Shown piece after piece: positions 52,040 through 61,577 of a stretch of 64,000 bases of DNA (position 1 is the first letter of the stretch; every line of letters starts with the position of its first letter). Below the pieces are notes generated by a model. It was not told where the DNA came from, searched no databases, and saw only the letters and a program-made list of their open reading frames with translations. The stretch lies in the NCBI GenBank assembly GCA_016342285.1, contig JAEINQ010000006.1, positions 62,001 through 126,000 of the forward strand, read 5' to 3'. The position numbers and the translations under genes are program-made. The stretch comes from Desulfobacterales bacterium (GTDB lineage: Bacteria > Desulfobacterota > Desulfobacteria > Desulfobacterales > JAEINQ01).

Positions 52040-53875
52040 CTACCGCTCCACCACCGCACTGTGAAAACTGCTTTGAATCAGCCGTTGACCGTGGGCTTCG
52101 GCCCGCTCGTGGGTACTGAATGCACCGGCCAGCACATGCACCGATTCGTCGGGCTGTCTGGCCATGTAAGGCGAAAAACCGGCCTCGACCAGACGGGCAA
52201 ACTGAGCTTCGGCCTCGGCCATCTGGGAATAAACCCCCACCAGATTGGCCCACGGCGTCTTTTTGATCACCGCTTCGGGCAGATTCAGTGCCACTTGGGC
52301 CGCATGGGCCAATGCGTAGCTGTCGTAGAGCCCCATATGAACCAGCCGGAAGGCATCGCCTCCGGTGACATCCACCCGAATGGAAAAAGCCGGCAGTCCC
52401 TTTCGCCGGTATACGGCCACGGCCTGGTCCGCTGCCTCCTGGGAACGAAAACTGGCCAGACGCAGGCTATAGGGATGGCGCGCGGTCCCGCCGGAGACCG
52501 GATACACCGGCCGGTCCGCGGGCGCTGCCTCGGGGCCCGTGCCTACCGGGCCGCCACCAGGAACGCCAACCACGGTCAACGAATCAATCCGGGTAACCAG
52601 CGCCGGCAGGTCTTCGTCTTCCCGGGCCTTTCGAGCTGCGACCAGAGCGGCCTTCATGTCACCGTAGTCGTCAATCCGCACCGCATACCAGGTCTTACCG
52701 GCGGCGTCGTCCACGTCGAAAACGTAAGCCCCGTATCTCTTTTCCCTCAGCTTGTCAGCCAGGCGGTGGGCATTTCGGGCATTGAGAAAGGCACCCACCT
52801 GAACCGAAAAGCGTTTGGCTTCATGGTCTTGCAATTCTGAGGCGGTCTCGTCTGACTCGGTCGCGGCCTGGTCGGCATCCGGAGCCGCGAGGCTGTTGCC
52901 GTCGGTTCTTTCCAAGGCATCCGTCCCGGCTTCTTCGACGGTCGACGCTTCTTCCCCTGCGGCGCCGGCCGATTCATCCGCGGTCCCTTCGCCCGCCACG
53001 GGGTTTTCTTCAGCCGCGTCAGCCGTTTCGCCCGCCGCAGTCGCCTTCTCGGACACGTCATCGTCTTCGACCGTTTCGACGCTGTCCGATTCGTTGGCAG
53101 ACGGTCCCGCCTCTTGGGCCGTCATGGCTTTCTCTTCGTCCCCATCAACCGTTACATCGCTTTCGGCGTTTTCGGTATCTGCGGCGTCTTCATCACCTTC
53201 GTCACCTCCGGCATTTTCAGCACCTTCGTCACTTCCGGCGTTTCTGTTTTCGCCATCGGACAGGTCATCTTCCACAGGGGAAGCATCACCGGCTTCCTCA
53301 TCGGCCGATTCATCCGCCAGATCGTCTATACCAAGACGCTGGCCCGAATTGAGGATTGCCGTTGGCGGAGGGCTGCCGTCAGCGGTCCGGACCACCGACA
53401 GGGTATCGATATGGGTAATCACCGGCACCACAGCTTCCTTTTCCTCAAAGGCCCGGGCCGAAGCCAGGGCCTCGTCATAGTCGCCATAATCACCGATGCG
53501 CACCGTGAACCAGACCCCTCCCTTGGAGTTACGGCCACGAAGGACATAGGGCGTAAACCCCTTCTCGCGAAGCCCCAGGGCCTGGCTGCGGGCCTTGCCG
53601 GCCGTCTGAAATGCCCCGACCTGGACCGAAAAGCGTGGCTCGGGTTCGGGGGCCGGCTCGGCAGGTGGCGGCGCGATCTTGATGGCCACCACCGCGGGTT
53701 GTTCCCGGGGCGCGACATCGGGCATGGCCACCGTTACCGGTTCGACGCCCGCAACGGGAAGTCCGAAAAGGGCACCTGACAGCCATCCGGCAACAAACAC
53801 CAGGACCAAAAGGGCAAAGAACACCCCCACCAAAATCGTGGTTTTCTTATGATCGAGCTCGAATTCGTAACCCAT
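52040..53875 (-). CDS. Multi-SPOR inner-membrane protein with acidic linker
   Basis: 611 residues. Cytoplasmic N-terminus, one membrane helix (TILVGVFFALLVLVFVAGWL, about 13-37), a first SPOR domain (81-155; RFSVQVGAFQTAGKARSQAL), a long acidic linker (about 185-350, for example DEGAENAGGDEGDEDAAD), a second SPOR (about 355-430) and one or two more at the C-terminus (HPYSLRLASFRSQEAADQA; HVLAGAFSTHERAEAHGQRL). SPOR domains bind denuded glycan at division sites. It follows the MORN gene of the T6SS flank, which may indicate an envelope anchor, but that is context only. Weak ribosome site. Confidence 0.86.
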   Translation of the reverse strand: MGYEFELDHKKTTILVGVFFALLVLVFVAGWLSGALFGLPVAGVEPVTVAMPDVAPREQPAVVAIKIAPPPAEPAPEPEPRFSVQVGAFQTAGKARSQALGLREKGFTPYVLRGRNSKGGVWFTVRIGDYGDYDEALASARAFEEKEAVVPVITHIDTLSVVRTADGSPPPTAILNSGQRLGIDDLADESADEEAGDASPVEDDLSDGENRNAGSDEGAENAGGDEGDEDAADTENAESDVTVDGDEEKAMTAQEAGPSANESDSVETVEDDDVSEKATAAGETADAAEENPVAGEGTADESAGAAGEEASTVEEAGTDALERTDGNSLAAPDADQAATESDETASELQDHEAKRFSVQVGAFLNARNAHRLADKLREKRYGAYVFDVDDAAGKTWYAVRIDDYGDMKAALVAARKAREDEDLPALVTRIDSLTVVGVPGGGPVGTGPEAAPADRPVYPVSGGTARHPYSLRLASFRSQEAADQAVAVYRRKGLPAFSIRVDVTGGDAFRLVHMGLYDSYALAHAAQVALNLPEAVIKKTPWANLVGVYSQMAEAEAQFARLVEAGFSPYMARQPDESVHVLAGAFSTHERAEAHGQRLIQSSFHSAVVER

Positions 53876-54010
53876 GGTGAAATATCATCGTTTGGTTATG
53901 GTTTGGTCACTATTGCCCATCCAATATAGATCGATTCGCGGATGGACACTCGTTATATGGTTGCCGGCCGACCGCCGGCAACAGGCCCTTTGATCTGAAA
54001 ACGGTGTTGC

Positions 54011-54255
54011 TCCACCCGCAGAGCGGGTGGCATCAGGAGGCCCTCCTTAGGAGGGCTTAATGTCCAATATCCAATTTTCAATTCTCAATTCTCAATGTTC
54101 AAGGAAGGTATTCTGCCATTTTAGCCTTTTAAAAATTGGCAGAGCGGTGCGATTCCACACTTGAGCATTGGAAATTCACGGCAGTCGTTCTCACCGGGAC
54201 GGTAGCGATAGCGGAGCCTCTTTCGGTCCACCACTTGAAGTGGTGGTTTAATGCC
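54011..54255. repeat. R2 element, copy 2
   Basis: The hairpin CCACCCGCAGAGCGGGTGG (about 54012-54030), the hairpin GCCCTCCTTAGGAGGGC, heptamers GTCCAAT ATCCAAT TTTCAAT TCTCAAT, the core AAGGTATTCTGCCATTTTAG, GAGCATTGGAAATTC and the hairpin CCACCACTTGAAGTGGTGG end 10 bp from the MORN stop codon. The same order and orientation as copy 1. Confidence 0.8.
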
Positions 54256-54259
54256 AGAA

Positions 54260-55243
54260 TTACCCCCGAACCCCGCCACCGCCCTTTTCAGCGGCAAATT
54301 TATCGCTTCGCCGCCGAGCGAACCACCGCCAGACCCGGGTACGCCAGGGCTCGCGCTTGATGGTGCCGTTTTCGTTGAATTCGACCCGTTCCCCGACCTG
54401 CTTGCCTTTTTTGTACTGGACCTTCTCCTTGAGCCGGCCGCTCTTATAAAAGCCCAGGACCGCACCATCGCGCCTGTTGGCCCGGTGGGGGGCACGCTCG
54501 CGGATCTCGCCTTCGGAATGGAATTCGAGCCGCTCGCCTTCAAGCTTTCCCGCCTTGTAGATTTCCTGAATCAGTTTGCGGCCCTGGTCATCAAACCAGG
54601 TGGCCGTTCCGTCCATCTTTCCTTTTTTAAAAAAGGCGCGTCCCGAAAGAATTTCGTCTTCGCTGTAATAGAGGCTCTCGCCTTCTTTTTCCCCGCCGGC
54701 ATAACCGATTTTCGCCCGAAGACCGCCGTCCGAATACAGGGACATGGGGCCGTCCATTTTTCCGCCCCTGAAAAACCCCTCCTGGGACAGCCGGCCCTCT
54801 TTGTCATAAGCCAAAAAGGGACCTTCGAGCTGCCCCTGGGAAAAGTTGGCCTTTTCGACCATCCGACCCTGGGCATCGTAGGTGATCGCCTCGCCATGGA
54901 GCACCCCGTCCTTGAAGGCGGATTTCTTTTTTCCGCCGCCTTCGATTTCTTCGATCTCGGTTGTGTAAACCGGCTCCGCGGTGACCGGTTCGCCGTCATC
55001 GCCGTCTTCTTCTTCAGCCTCTGGGGCAACGTCTTGCCCGGTATCTGTTTCGCTCTCTGCAGCAGCGTCTTTTTCCGGTCCCGGTTCAAGGCCCGGGGGA
55101 GCAATCGCCCCGGCCCCCTCGGCCGAAACATCGCCGGCCGCCCCGGTCAAGGCCCCTCCGGATTCGGCACCGGCCGGCGCGGGAACGGAAAGATCACCCT
55201 TTAAATCCGAGGGCAGTTCCGGCATGGGCTTGTCTTCCGACAT
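54260..55243 (-). CDS. MORN-variant repeat protein (YwqK type), T6SS-linked
   Basis: 327 residues. A disordered acidic N-terminal third (SGGALTGAAGDVSAEGAGAI; EAEEEDGDDGEPVTAEP) is followed by about nine MORN-variant units of 22-24 residues with the GxxxGxxxxY pattern (KDGVLHGEAITYDAQGRMVE; SQGQLEGPFLAYDKEGRLSQ; KGKMDGTATWFDDQGRKLIQ). These match the YwqK-type repeat family; such genes are often near T6SS vgrG genes. It sits 266 bp downstream of vgrG on the same strand. No enzymatic site. The role (antitoxin, immunity or scaffold) is unknown. Confidence 0.85.
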   Translation of the reverse strand: MSEDKPMPELPSDLKGDLSVPAPAGAESGGALTGAAGDVSAEGAGAIAPPGLEPGPEKDAAAESETDTGQDVAPEAEEEDGDDGEPVTAEPVYTTEIEEIEGGGKKKSAFKDGVLHGEAITYDAQGRMVEKANFSQGQLEGPFLAYDKEGRLSQEGFFRGGKMDGPMSLYSDGGLRAKIGYAGGEKEGESLYYSEDEILSGRAFFKKGKMDGTATWFDDQGRKLIQEIYKAGKLEGERLEFHSEGEIRERAPHRANRRDGAVLGFYKSGRLKEKVQYKKGKQVGERVEFNENGTIKREPWRTRVWRWFARRRSDKFAAEKGGGGVRG

Positions 55244-55320
55244 GTTGCTCTTTCCCGATTATTCACGGCAAACACAGGGCCGATGGTCAGCCCTGTCTCA
55301 CCCCGACGAAAATGTTACGC

Positions 55321-55470
55321 CACCCGCAGAGCGGATGGCCTCAGGCAGCCCCCTGAAGGGAACAAATGCTCAATATCCACTTGGTTCTCTTCTTAGCGGA
55401 AACGGTATCACCTTTCCGTACCCACCGCCGGAATTAGCGGTTTAACACCAGCGTCAAATCTCCCCCCTCA
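55321..55470. repeat. R2 element, partial copy 3
   Basis: CACCCGCAGAGCGGATGGCC, GCCCCCTGAAGGGA and CTCAATATCC start as in copies 1 and 2; the middle is lost and the end (AACACCAGCGTCAAATC) is kept. It lies between vgrG and the MORN gene. Confidence 0.65.
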
Positions 55471-55509
55471 ACAGGCCCAACCGGCTAACTGGCTAAACAC
55501 CATAACCGA

Positions 55510-57606
55510 TCAGCCGACCTTGACCATCCCCCCCTTTAGGGTGAGCATGCCGCCGCCTTCCACCTTGGCCGACGCGCTCCCTTTGCTTTCCACAGTCAAG
55601 CCCTTGTTGGTCAAAGCCAGGCCGGCCTGGTTGGTCAGGGTGGTACCCCCCTTGTTGGTCAGGGCCGTGCCCGCCTTGTTGTCCAGGGACGTGCCCGCCT
55701 GGTTGGTCAGGGCCGTGCCGGCTTTGTTGGTCAGGGCCATGGACGCCTTGTTGGTCAACGATTTACCGGCCTGGTTGGTCACGTTACCACTCGCCTTGAT
55801 GGTGATGTCTTTCTTGCCGACGATGTTGATGGTCCCCTTGACATTGATGGTCAGATTGCCGTCCACCTTGAGTTCATAATTCTTTTTCACCGAATGGGTA
55901 AAACCATCTTTGTTGGTGTGGGTTTCCGCCCCGGTGACGGTCAGCCCCCGCTTGGCCTTGACCGAGTGGGTTTCGCTCCCCTTGGTAATGGTGACGGTGC
56001 GGTCCCCCTTGGAAACGGTGAACGACTCGTTGCCCTCCTTGATGGTGGTGGTCCGGTCCTTGGTAATGTCGATGGTTTCTTTTCCAAGAACCTCTTTCTT
56101 CCGGTCGTTTTCCACCTTGATGTTGTAGTCCTTCTGGGCATGGACGTATAGCTCTTCCTTGTCCTTGGTATCGTCGAACCGGATCTCGTTTCCCGCTTTC
56201 CCCTTCTTGGTGGAAATGGTCTTGATCGTACTCTTGTTCTTGTCGCCGGGCATGGCGTACGGCACGGTCTGGGTGGCGTTGTAGACCGTCCCGATGATCA
56301 GGGGGCGGTCGGGATTTCCCTCCAGAAAGCTGACCACCACTTCGGCGCCCATTCGGGGAATAAAGAGGGTGCCCCAGGATTTTCCCGCCCACACCTGGGC
56401 CACGCGGACCCAGCAGCTGCTGTTTTCGTCCTTTTTCCCTTCCTGGTCCCAATGAAACTGAACCTTGACCCGGCCGTATTTGTCCGGCCAGATCTCTTCG
56501 CCCTTCTTTCCCACCACCACGGCGGTCTGGGAACCAAAAATTTTCGGCTTTTTCACCAGGCGCGGGGGGCGAAAAGGGACGGCCGCCGGAAAAGCCTCAA
56601 AGCTGTTGGCGTAGCTGTCTTGATTGGCCTGAATGGAGAGCCATCGCAGAACGTATTCGCCGTTGATATCGGCGCGGTCATGTCCAGACATCTTGAATTT
56701 GTATCCGCAGATAAAGGCCCGACAATACCCATCGCCGCTCAGCACCTTGCCCGGCACCTCCAGGGCTTCGATGCGCCGGGAGACGATCTTTTCCCCATCG
56801 GCGGTCTTGAGAAACTCTCCGGGATACTCGTAGACACGAAGTTTGCCTTTGGACTTTCCCTTTACCACGGTGAGCAGGTCGGTCTCCGGGGTTTCGAAAT
56901 TGAAGTCCTCAGCGGCAAATTTGTTGGTGACCAGGCTTTGCTCCAACATCACCGTGTCGATCAGGTCGTCGGCTTTGGCGATGGGGTCCGTTTCGGTGTA
57001 CCGGGCCTCTTTCAGACCGGGGCAGGCCTTGTGGGCCGAAGCGGCGTTGGCCATGACCAAGGTATGCTTGGTTTTGGTATGCTCGAAATAATAAAAAATC
57101 CCCTCGTCCTCCATGAGTCGGGAGACGAAATCCAGGGCGGTCTCCTGGTACTGAACACAGTACTCGCGTTTGGCAAAGGCACCGCTGGTGCTGTCCTTGT
57201 GGTCACTGAACCCATTGTCCGAGAAAATGGCGGTGATGATCTCCTTGGCGGTTTTGTTTTGAAAGATCCGGCTGTCGGTGGTCAGGGAGAGCTGCCAGAA
57301 CCAGGGGCGCAATTCGGCATAATAGGTGGTCATGGCGCCGTCGTTGTCCGACTGGCGAAAACAGGTCACAATGCCGTTGATATACCGGATGGTGCCGCTG
57401 TACTGCTCAATGGAGACGGTCACCGCCTTGCCGAGAATCTTGGCAAAATCCACCTTGTTGTCGGCGGTCCGCAGCTTGAGGCGATAATGAAACAGACCGG
57501 ACAGGCTTTCATCACCGAAGACCTCCTCGGCAATGAATTTCCGCCCCCCGCTGTCCAGCGGCGTGGTGACCTGTAGATACAGTCCTTCGTCGGATATGGT
57601 TTTCAT
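55510..57606 (-). CDS. vgrG: T6SS spike protein VgrG (TssI)
   Basis: 698 residues. The gp27-like region covers about 1-380 (SGLFHYRLKLRTADNKVDFA; YCVQYQETALDFVSRLMED). The gp5-like OB fold follows (KYGRVKVQFHWDQEGKK; CWVRVAQVWAGKSWG; FIPRMGAEVVVSFLEGNPDRP). The C-terminal third is a long beta-helix made of repeats TNKAGTAL and similar units, then ends in MLTLKGGMVKVG. No C-terminal effector domain is fused. AAGG precedes the ATG at 57606. The puncturing trimer of the T6SS; its gene is 69 bp downstream of clpV. The PAAR partner is probably the plus-strand gene at 50.0 kb. Confidence 0.95.
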   Translation of the reverse strand: MKTISDEGLYLQVTTPLDSGGRKFIAEEVFGDESLSGLFHYRLKLRTADNKVDFAKILGKAVTVSIEQYSGTIRYINGIVTCFRQSDNDGAMTTYYAELRPWFWQLSLTTDSRIFQNKTAKEIITAIFSDNGFSDHKDSTSGAFAKREYCVQYQETALDFVSRLMEDEGIFYYFEHTKTKHTLVMANAASAHKACPGLKEARYTETDPIAKADDLIDTVMLEQSLVTNKFAAEDFNFETPETDLLTVVKGKSKGKLRVYEYPGEFLKTADGEKIVSRRIEALEVPGKVLSGDGYCRAFICGYKFKMSGHDRADINGEYVLRWLSIQANQDSYANSFEAFPAAVPFRPPRLVKKPKIFGSQTAVVVGKKGEEIWPDKYGRVKVQFHWDQEGKKDENSSCWVRVAQVWAGKSWGTLFIPRMGAEVVVSFLEGNPDRPLIIGTVYNATQTVPYAMPGDKNKSTIKTISTKKGKAGNEIRFDDTKDKEELYVHAQKDYNIKVENDRKKEVLGKETIDITKDRTTTIKEGNESFTVSKGDRTVTITKGSETHSVKAKRGLTVTGAETHTNKDGFTHSVKKNYELKVDGNLTINVKGTINIVGKKDITIKASGNVTNQAGKSLTNKASMALTNKAGTALTNQAGTSLDNKAGTALTNKGGTTLTNQAGLALTNKGLTVESKGSASAKVEGGGMLTLKGGMVKVG
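55597..55782 (-). repeat. 24-bp coding repeat in vgrG (eight TNxAGxxL units)
   Basis: Eight consecutive 8-residue units (TNQAGKSL, TNKASMAL, TNKAGTAL, TNQAGTSL, DNKAGTAL, TNKGGTTL, TNQAGLAL, then TNKG) make a left-handed-helix-type stretch. At the DNA level the units are 24 bp and strongly similar. Confidence 0.85.
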
Positions 57607-57675
57607 TAGACCTTAGTACTCGATTCCATTAAGCACGCCTGCATTATCCAGCATCCAGTATCCAGCATTCCAGAA
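57607..57675. repeat. Period-7 array between clpV and vgrG
   Basis: Heptamers TCCAGCA TCCAGTA TCCAGCA (about 57648-57668) fill the gap between the vgrG start and the clpV stop. Even this operon-internal gap carries a period-7 array. Confidence 0.65.
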
Positions 57676-60522
57676 CTAAAGGCGGTCGATCAGTTTCCGC
57701 CATCGCCTGGAGGTTTTGTCGATCTTACCCGGGCCGCGCCCGCTCTGCCCGGATCGCTTCTTTGCCTCGGCCAGCATTGTTTGAATCGATTCCGGATGGT
57801 CTTCGTCTCCGCCGGATCGATCCAGGGGCCGGCCGGCCAGACCGCCCGTCCGCGATTCGCCCTCGGGCAGGCCCTCTTCACGAAACGCCGGCTCAAACCG
57901 GTAGTCCAGCCCCCCCTGGTCGTCCAGATGGCCATGAATGGACGTACAGGCCTGCCCGGCGGCCATGCGCCGGAGCATCTCGGAGGAAAGCTCCGGCAGC
58001 AGGGTGTGGGTCAGCAGATGATCGACGTTGCGGGCACCCGAATCGACTTCGGTGCACCGATCGGCCACGGCATCGACCAGTTCATCGCTGTAGGTAAAAG
58101 CCACCCGGTGGTTTTCGGCAAAACGCAACTGAATCTTTTCCAGCTTCAGCCGAACGATACGCCGGATCACCGAATCGTTCAGGGGCAGGTAGGGCACGAT
58201 CACCAACCGCCCGAGAAAGGCCGGTTTGAAATAGCGAAGCAGTTCAGGCCTGACCTGCTCCACCAGATCCTCTAAGTCCGGCGTATCCTCCCCTTCCATG
58301 CAAGCGTTTAAAATGGCGTCGGTCCCCACGTTGGAGGTGAGCATGATGACGGTGTTCTTAAAATCCACCACCACCCCTTCGGAGTCTTCCAATACCCCCT
58401 TGTCAAAGACCTGGTAGAAGAGTTCCATGACGTCGGGGTGGGCTTTTTCCACTTCGTCGAGCAACACGGCGCTGTAAGGATTCTGGCGGACCGCCTCGGT
58501 GAGGACCCCGCCCTTGCCATGCCCCACATAGCCCGGGGGAGCGCCCTTGAGGCCCGAAACCGTGTAAGCCTCCTGGTATTCGCTCATATTGATGACCACC
58601 AGGTTCCGGTCACCCCCGTAAAGCAGATCGGCCAGGGTCAGCGCGGTCTCGGTCTTGCCCACCCCGCTGGGGCCCGCCAGCAGAAACACCCCCACGGGCT
58701 TGCCCGGATCGTCCAGGCCGGCACGATAGGTCCGGATTCTGCGGCAGATCATGTCCAGGGCCTGGGGCTGGCCAATGATGCGCTCTGCCATCTTCTCCTT
58801 GAGATTGAGGACCGTGTCGATCTCATCGGTGAGCATTTTGCCCACCGGGATACCGGTCCAGTTGGAAATCACCCGGGCGATCACCCGGGCATCGACGCAA
58901 AGGGGGACCATGGTGGTTTCGGCCTGAAGCCCTGCCAGATCGGCCTTGGCACTTTTAAGCCGTTCCAGGCCGGCGGCATCGGCAGCGGCGCTGCGTTGCA
59001 AATCCGCCTGCAGTTCCAGCACCGCCGCCACGGCAGCCCTTTCCTCTTCCCACCGTTTTTCCAGCATTTCCTGCTCGCCATGCACCGCGGCCAGGGACCG
59101 GGTCAGCTCTTCCAGCCGCTCGCTATGATCGTGCCCCGAGGCCTGTTCGCGTCCCAAGATGGCGATCTCCAGTTCCAGTTGTTGGCCACGCTTGACCGCG
59201 TCTTCAATCTCCGGCGGGGTGCTGTTCTGCCCCACGGCCACCCGCGCGCAGGCGGTGTCCAGGACACTGATGGCCTTGTCAGGAAGCTGACGCCCGGTGA
59301 TATATCGGTTAGACAATCGCACCGCATCCCAGACCGCTTCGTCGAGCACCGTCACCCGATGGTGGGCTTCTAAGTTGGCCACCACGCCGCGGAGCATCTC
59401 CACGGCAGACGCTTCGTCGGGCTCGGCCACCTTGACCACCTGAAACCGTCGCACCAGGGCCGGGTCTTTTTCAAAATACTTCTTGTACTCGGACCAGGTG
59501 GTGGCGGCGATGGTCCGAAGCTCCCCCCTGGCCAGAACCGGCTTGAGCAGGTTGGCCGCATCCCCCTGGCCGGCCATGCCGCCAGCGCCGATCATGGTGT
59601 GGGCCTCGTCGATGAAAAGGATCACGGGCGCCGGGGCCCGCTTGACTTCATCGATCACCGCCTTGAGCCGCTTTTCGAACTCGCCGCGAATCCCGGCACC
59701 TGCCTGAAGCAGGGCAAGATCCAGAATACGAATGGAGATGTTGGCCAGGGCCGGGGGCACGTCCCCACCACCGGCGATACGCAGGGCAAAACCCTCCACC
59801 ACCGCCGTTTTTCCCACACCGGCTTCCCCGGTCAGGATGGGATTGTTCTGGCGGCGGCGGGTTAAAATATCGATGAGTTGGCGAATCTCGGTGTCGCGGC
59901 CGTAGATGGGGTCAATCTTCCCCTGCCGGGCCCGCTCAATCAAATCGATGGTAAACTGATCCAAGGCCGGCGTCTGACTGGCCCGTGGACGCTTCCGCGG
60001 CGAGGTGACCGCCTCCTTTTTTGGAGGGGTGCCGTCGGGCCGCGACGCCCGTTCCACAGCGCGGACCATATCGGTAAATTCTTTTTTGACCGCCTCCCTC
60101 GGAATTTTTGTCAGCGACGGAGCCGATTCCACAATGACACCGCGCAGGGTATCGTTGTCCAACAGCGCCTGGAAAATGGCACCGGAAAGAATCTGCTCTC
60201 CCTGGTAATGGAGCGAACTGAGCAGCCAGGCCTGCTCCAGCAGTTGCAGGATGTAAGGCGACAGGGCCGGGGTGCGGCTGTTTCCCCGCTTGAAGCGCTC
60301 AATGGCCAGGGTCAACTCCCGGTTCAAAGTGGCCGTACCGATCTCGTAGTGGCGCAACAGCTGGCGAATATCGGTATCGGGAATCTCCAGCAGCTTGAGC
60401 AGCAGGTGCTCCAACTCCACATTATAATTGGTCTGGGCCACGCAGAGTTCCGCGGCCGCTTCCACCCCCTTGCGGCAGTTGGGGTCGAGTTTGTCGATCA
60501 GGGCCTGCAGGTCGATACTCAT
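57676..60522 (-). CDS. tssH: T6SS sheath-disassembly AAA+ ATPase ClpV (TssH)
   Basis: 948 residues. An N domain (MSIDLQALIDKLDPNCRKGV, about 1-150) is followed by the first AAA module with Walker A GEAGVGKTAV (about 240), a coiled middle region (HDHSERLEELTRSLAAVHGE) and the second AAA module (GPSGVGKTETALTLADLL; NMSEYQEAYTVSGLKGAPPG). It unfolds contracted TssBC sheath for recycling. The ATG at 60522 is used because it starts MSIDLQALI like known TssH, instead of the overlapping GTG at 60543. Its reading frame nearly abuts tssG (17 bp). Confidence 0.95.
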   Translation of the reverse strand: MSIDLQALIDKLDPNCRKGVEAAAELCVAQTNYNVELEHLLLKLLEIPDTDIRQLLRHYEIGTATLNRELTLAIERFKRGNSRTPALSPYILQLLEQAWLLSSLHYQGEQILSGAIFQALLDNDTLRGVIVESAPSLTKIPREAVKKEFTDMVRAVERASRPDGTPPKKEAVTSPRKRPRASQTPALDQFTIDLIERARQGKIDPIYGRDTEIRQLIDILTRRRQNNPILTGEAGVGKTAVVEGFALRIAGGGDVPPALANISIRILDLALLQAGAGIRGEFEKRLKAVIDEVKRAPAPVILFIDEAHTMIGAGGMAGQGDAANLLKPVLARGELRTIAATTWSEYKKYFEKDPALVRRFQVVKVAEPDEASAVEMLRGVVANLEAHHRVTVLDEAVWDAVRLSNRYITGRQLPDKAISVLDTACARVAVGQNSTPPEIEDAVKRGQQLELEIAILGREQASGHDHSERLEELTRSLAAVHGEQEMLEKRWEEERAAVAAVLELQADLQRSAAADAAGLERLKSAKADLAGLQAETTMVPLCVDARVIARVISNWTGIPVGKMLTDEIDTVLNLKEKMAERIIGQPQALDMICRRIRTYRAGLDDPGKPVGVFLLAGPSGVGKTETALTLADLLYGGDRNLVVINMSEYQEAYTVSGLKGAPPGYVGHGKGGVLTEAVRQNPYSAVLLDEVEKAHPDVMELFYQVFDKGVLEDSEGVVVDFKNTVIMLTSNVGTDAILNACMEGEDTPDLEDLVEQVRPELLRYFKPAFLGRLVIVPYLPLNDSVIRRIVRLKLEKIQLRFAENHRVAFTYSDELVDAVADRCTEVDSGARNVDHLLTHTLLPELSSEMLRRMAAGQACTSIHGHLDDQGGLDYRFEPAFREEGLPEGESRTGGLAGRPLDRSGGDEDHPESIQTMLAEAKKRSGQSGRGPGKIDKTSRRWRKLIDRL

Positions 60523-60539
60523 GGGGCCTATCTTTCCCT

Positions 60540-61577
60540 TCACGCGTTGTGGATGTTGGATTCAGAGGATAGCCGAACCGGCTGGCAGGCCGACCGGCGC
60601 TTGGACCCGCCCAGCCATGCACTCCAGCCCAGCCTCGGCCCGTTTTGAGCATCGAGTCTCCGCACCGGCGTGTCTTCGGTGTCCGGCAACAGCACGATGT
60701 CAAAATCGAGTTCCGCACCGCTGTAAAACCGGATCAGTTCACACAGGGGGGCAAAGGCCTGGCCCGTGGGAATAAAATCCAGGAGGGTATCGGCCGGCAC
60801 AGGGCCGAGATGGATCTCAAACTTTCCCTGCTGATCCCAAACCCGACCGCCGAGCACCACATCGACCCCCAGCCGCCGGTTCTGCCCGCCATCCCCGAGA
60901 CAGGTGATCTGGTCGGCGGCGATGGTGCGCCACTGGCCGCAAAACGGCACCCCGCGCACCGGCACCTTGAAGTGATCGGCCAGCAGGTAGGTCAGTCCGG
61001 ACATGGACCGGGGCTGGTGGGCCAGCAGGGCCGTGTATTGCAGCATGGACCGGTCGGAGACCCCCATACGCGCGTGCAGGCTGCCGGTCCCCATTCCCAT
61101 AAGGGCGTAGAGGGTGCGGGAGATATGGCCGTGTTGAGGGGATGCAAAGTCAAATCCCAACCGGTAGGTCTTTCGCACCCGATAAAGCAGGGCCACCAGC
61201 CGGTGATTGAAGATGTCCAGAAAAGCCCGAAGGGCCGTATCTTTCTTCCAGTCCCGCTCCAGGACCAGTTCGGTATAGACCGCCGGTAGCGGCCCCATAG
61301 CGCCGGCAAGCCCCATGACATTGACGGTCATGGCCGGCGGCGCGCCTTTTTCTTCCGGCGACCGCACCTCGGTCACATCTCCGGCGGGAAAATCGAACCG
61401 CACCTCGGAACGAAACCGCACCGCTTCGGCGTCGGCTTCAACCCCCTCGCCCACACGTGACCGCTCCGGCGCCAGGATTTCCAGCAATTTCACGGCCTGG
61501 TAGAAATTGAACCGGTGTCCTTCGGCAAAAAGGGTGTCCGCTAAAGAACGATTTGTTCCCCAGCCATGGGTGGCCAT
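60540..61577 (-). CDS. tssG: T6SS baseplate subunit TssG
   Basis: 345 residues, normal for TssG. The opening GHRFNFYQAVKLLEILAPE and VRFRSEVRFDFPAGDVTEV, then MTVNVMGLAGAMGPLPAVYT, are the TssG signature. With TssE, TssF and TssK it forms the wedge of the baseplate. The start overlaps the tssF stop by 37 bp, as expected for translational coupling. Confidence 0.95.
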   Translation of the reverse strand: MATHGWGTNRSLADTLFAEGHRFNFYQAVKLLEILAPERSRVGEGVEADAEAVRFRSEVRFDFPAGDVTEVRSPEEKGAPPAMTVNVMGLAGAMGPLPAVYTELVLERDWKKDTALRAFLDIFNHRLVALLYRVRKTYRLGFDFASPQHGHISRTLYALMGMGTGSLHARMGVSDRSMLQYTALLAHQPRSMSGLTYLLADHFKVPVRGVPFCGQWRTIAADQITCLGDGGQNRRLGVDVVLGGRVWDQQGKFEIHLGPVPADTLLDFIPTGQAFAPLCELIRFYSGAELDFDIVLLPDTEDTPVRRLDAQNGPRLGWSAWLGGSKRRSACQPVRLSSESNIHNA

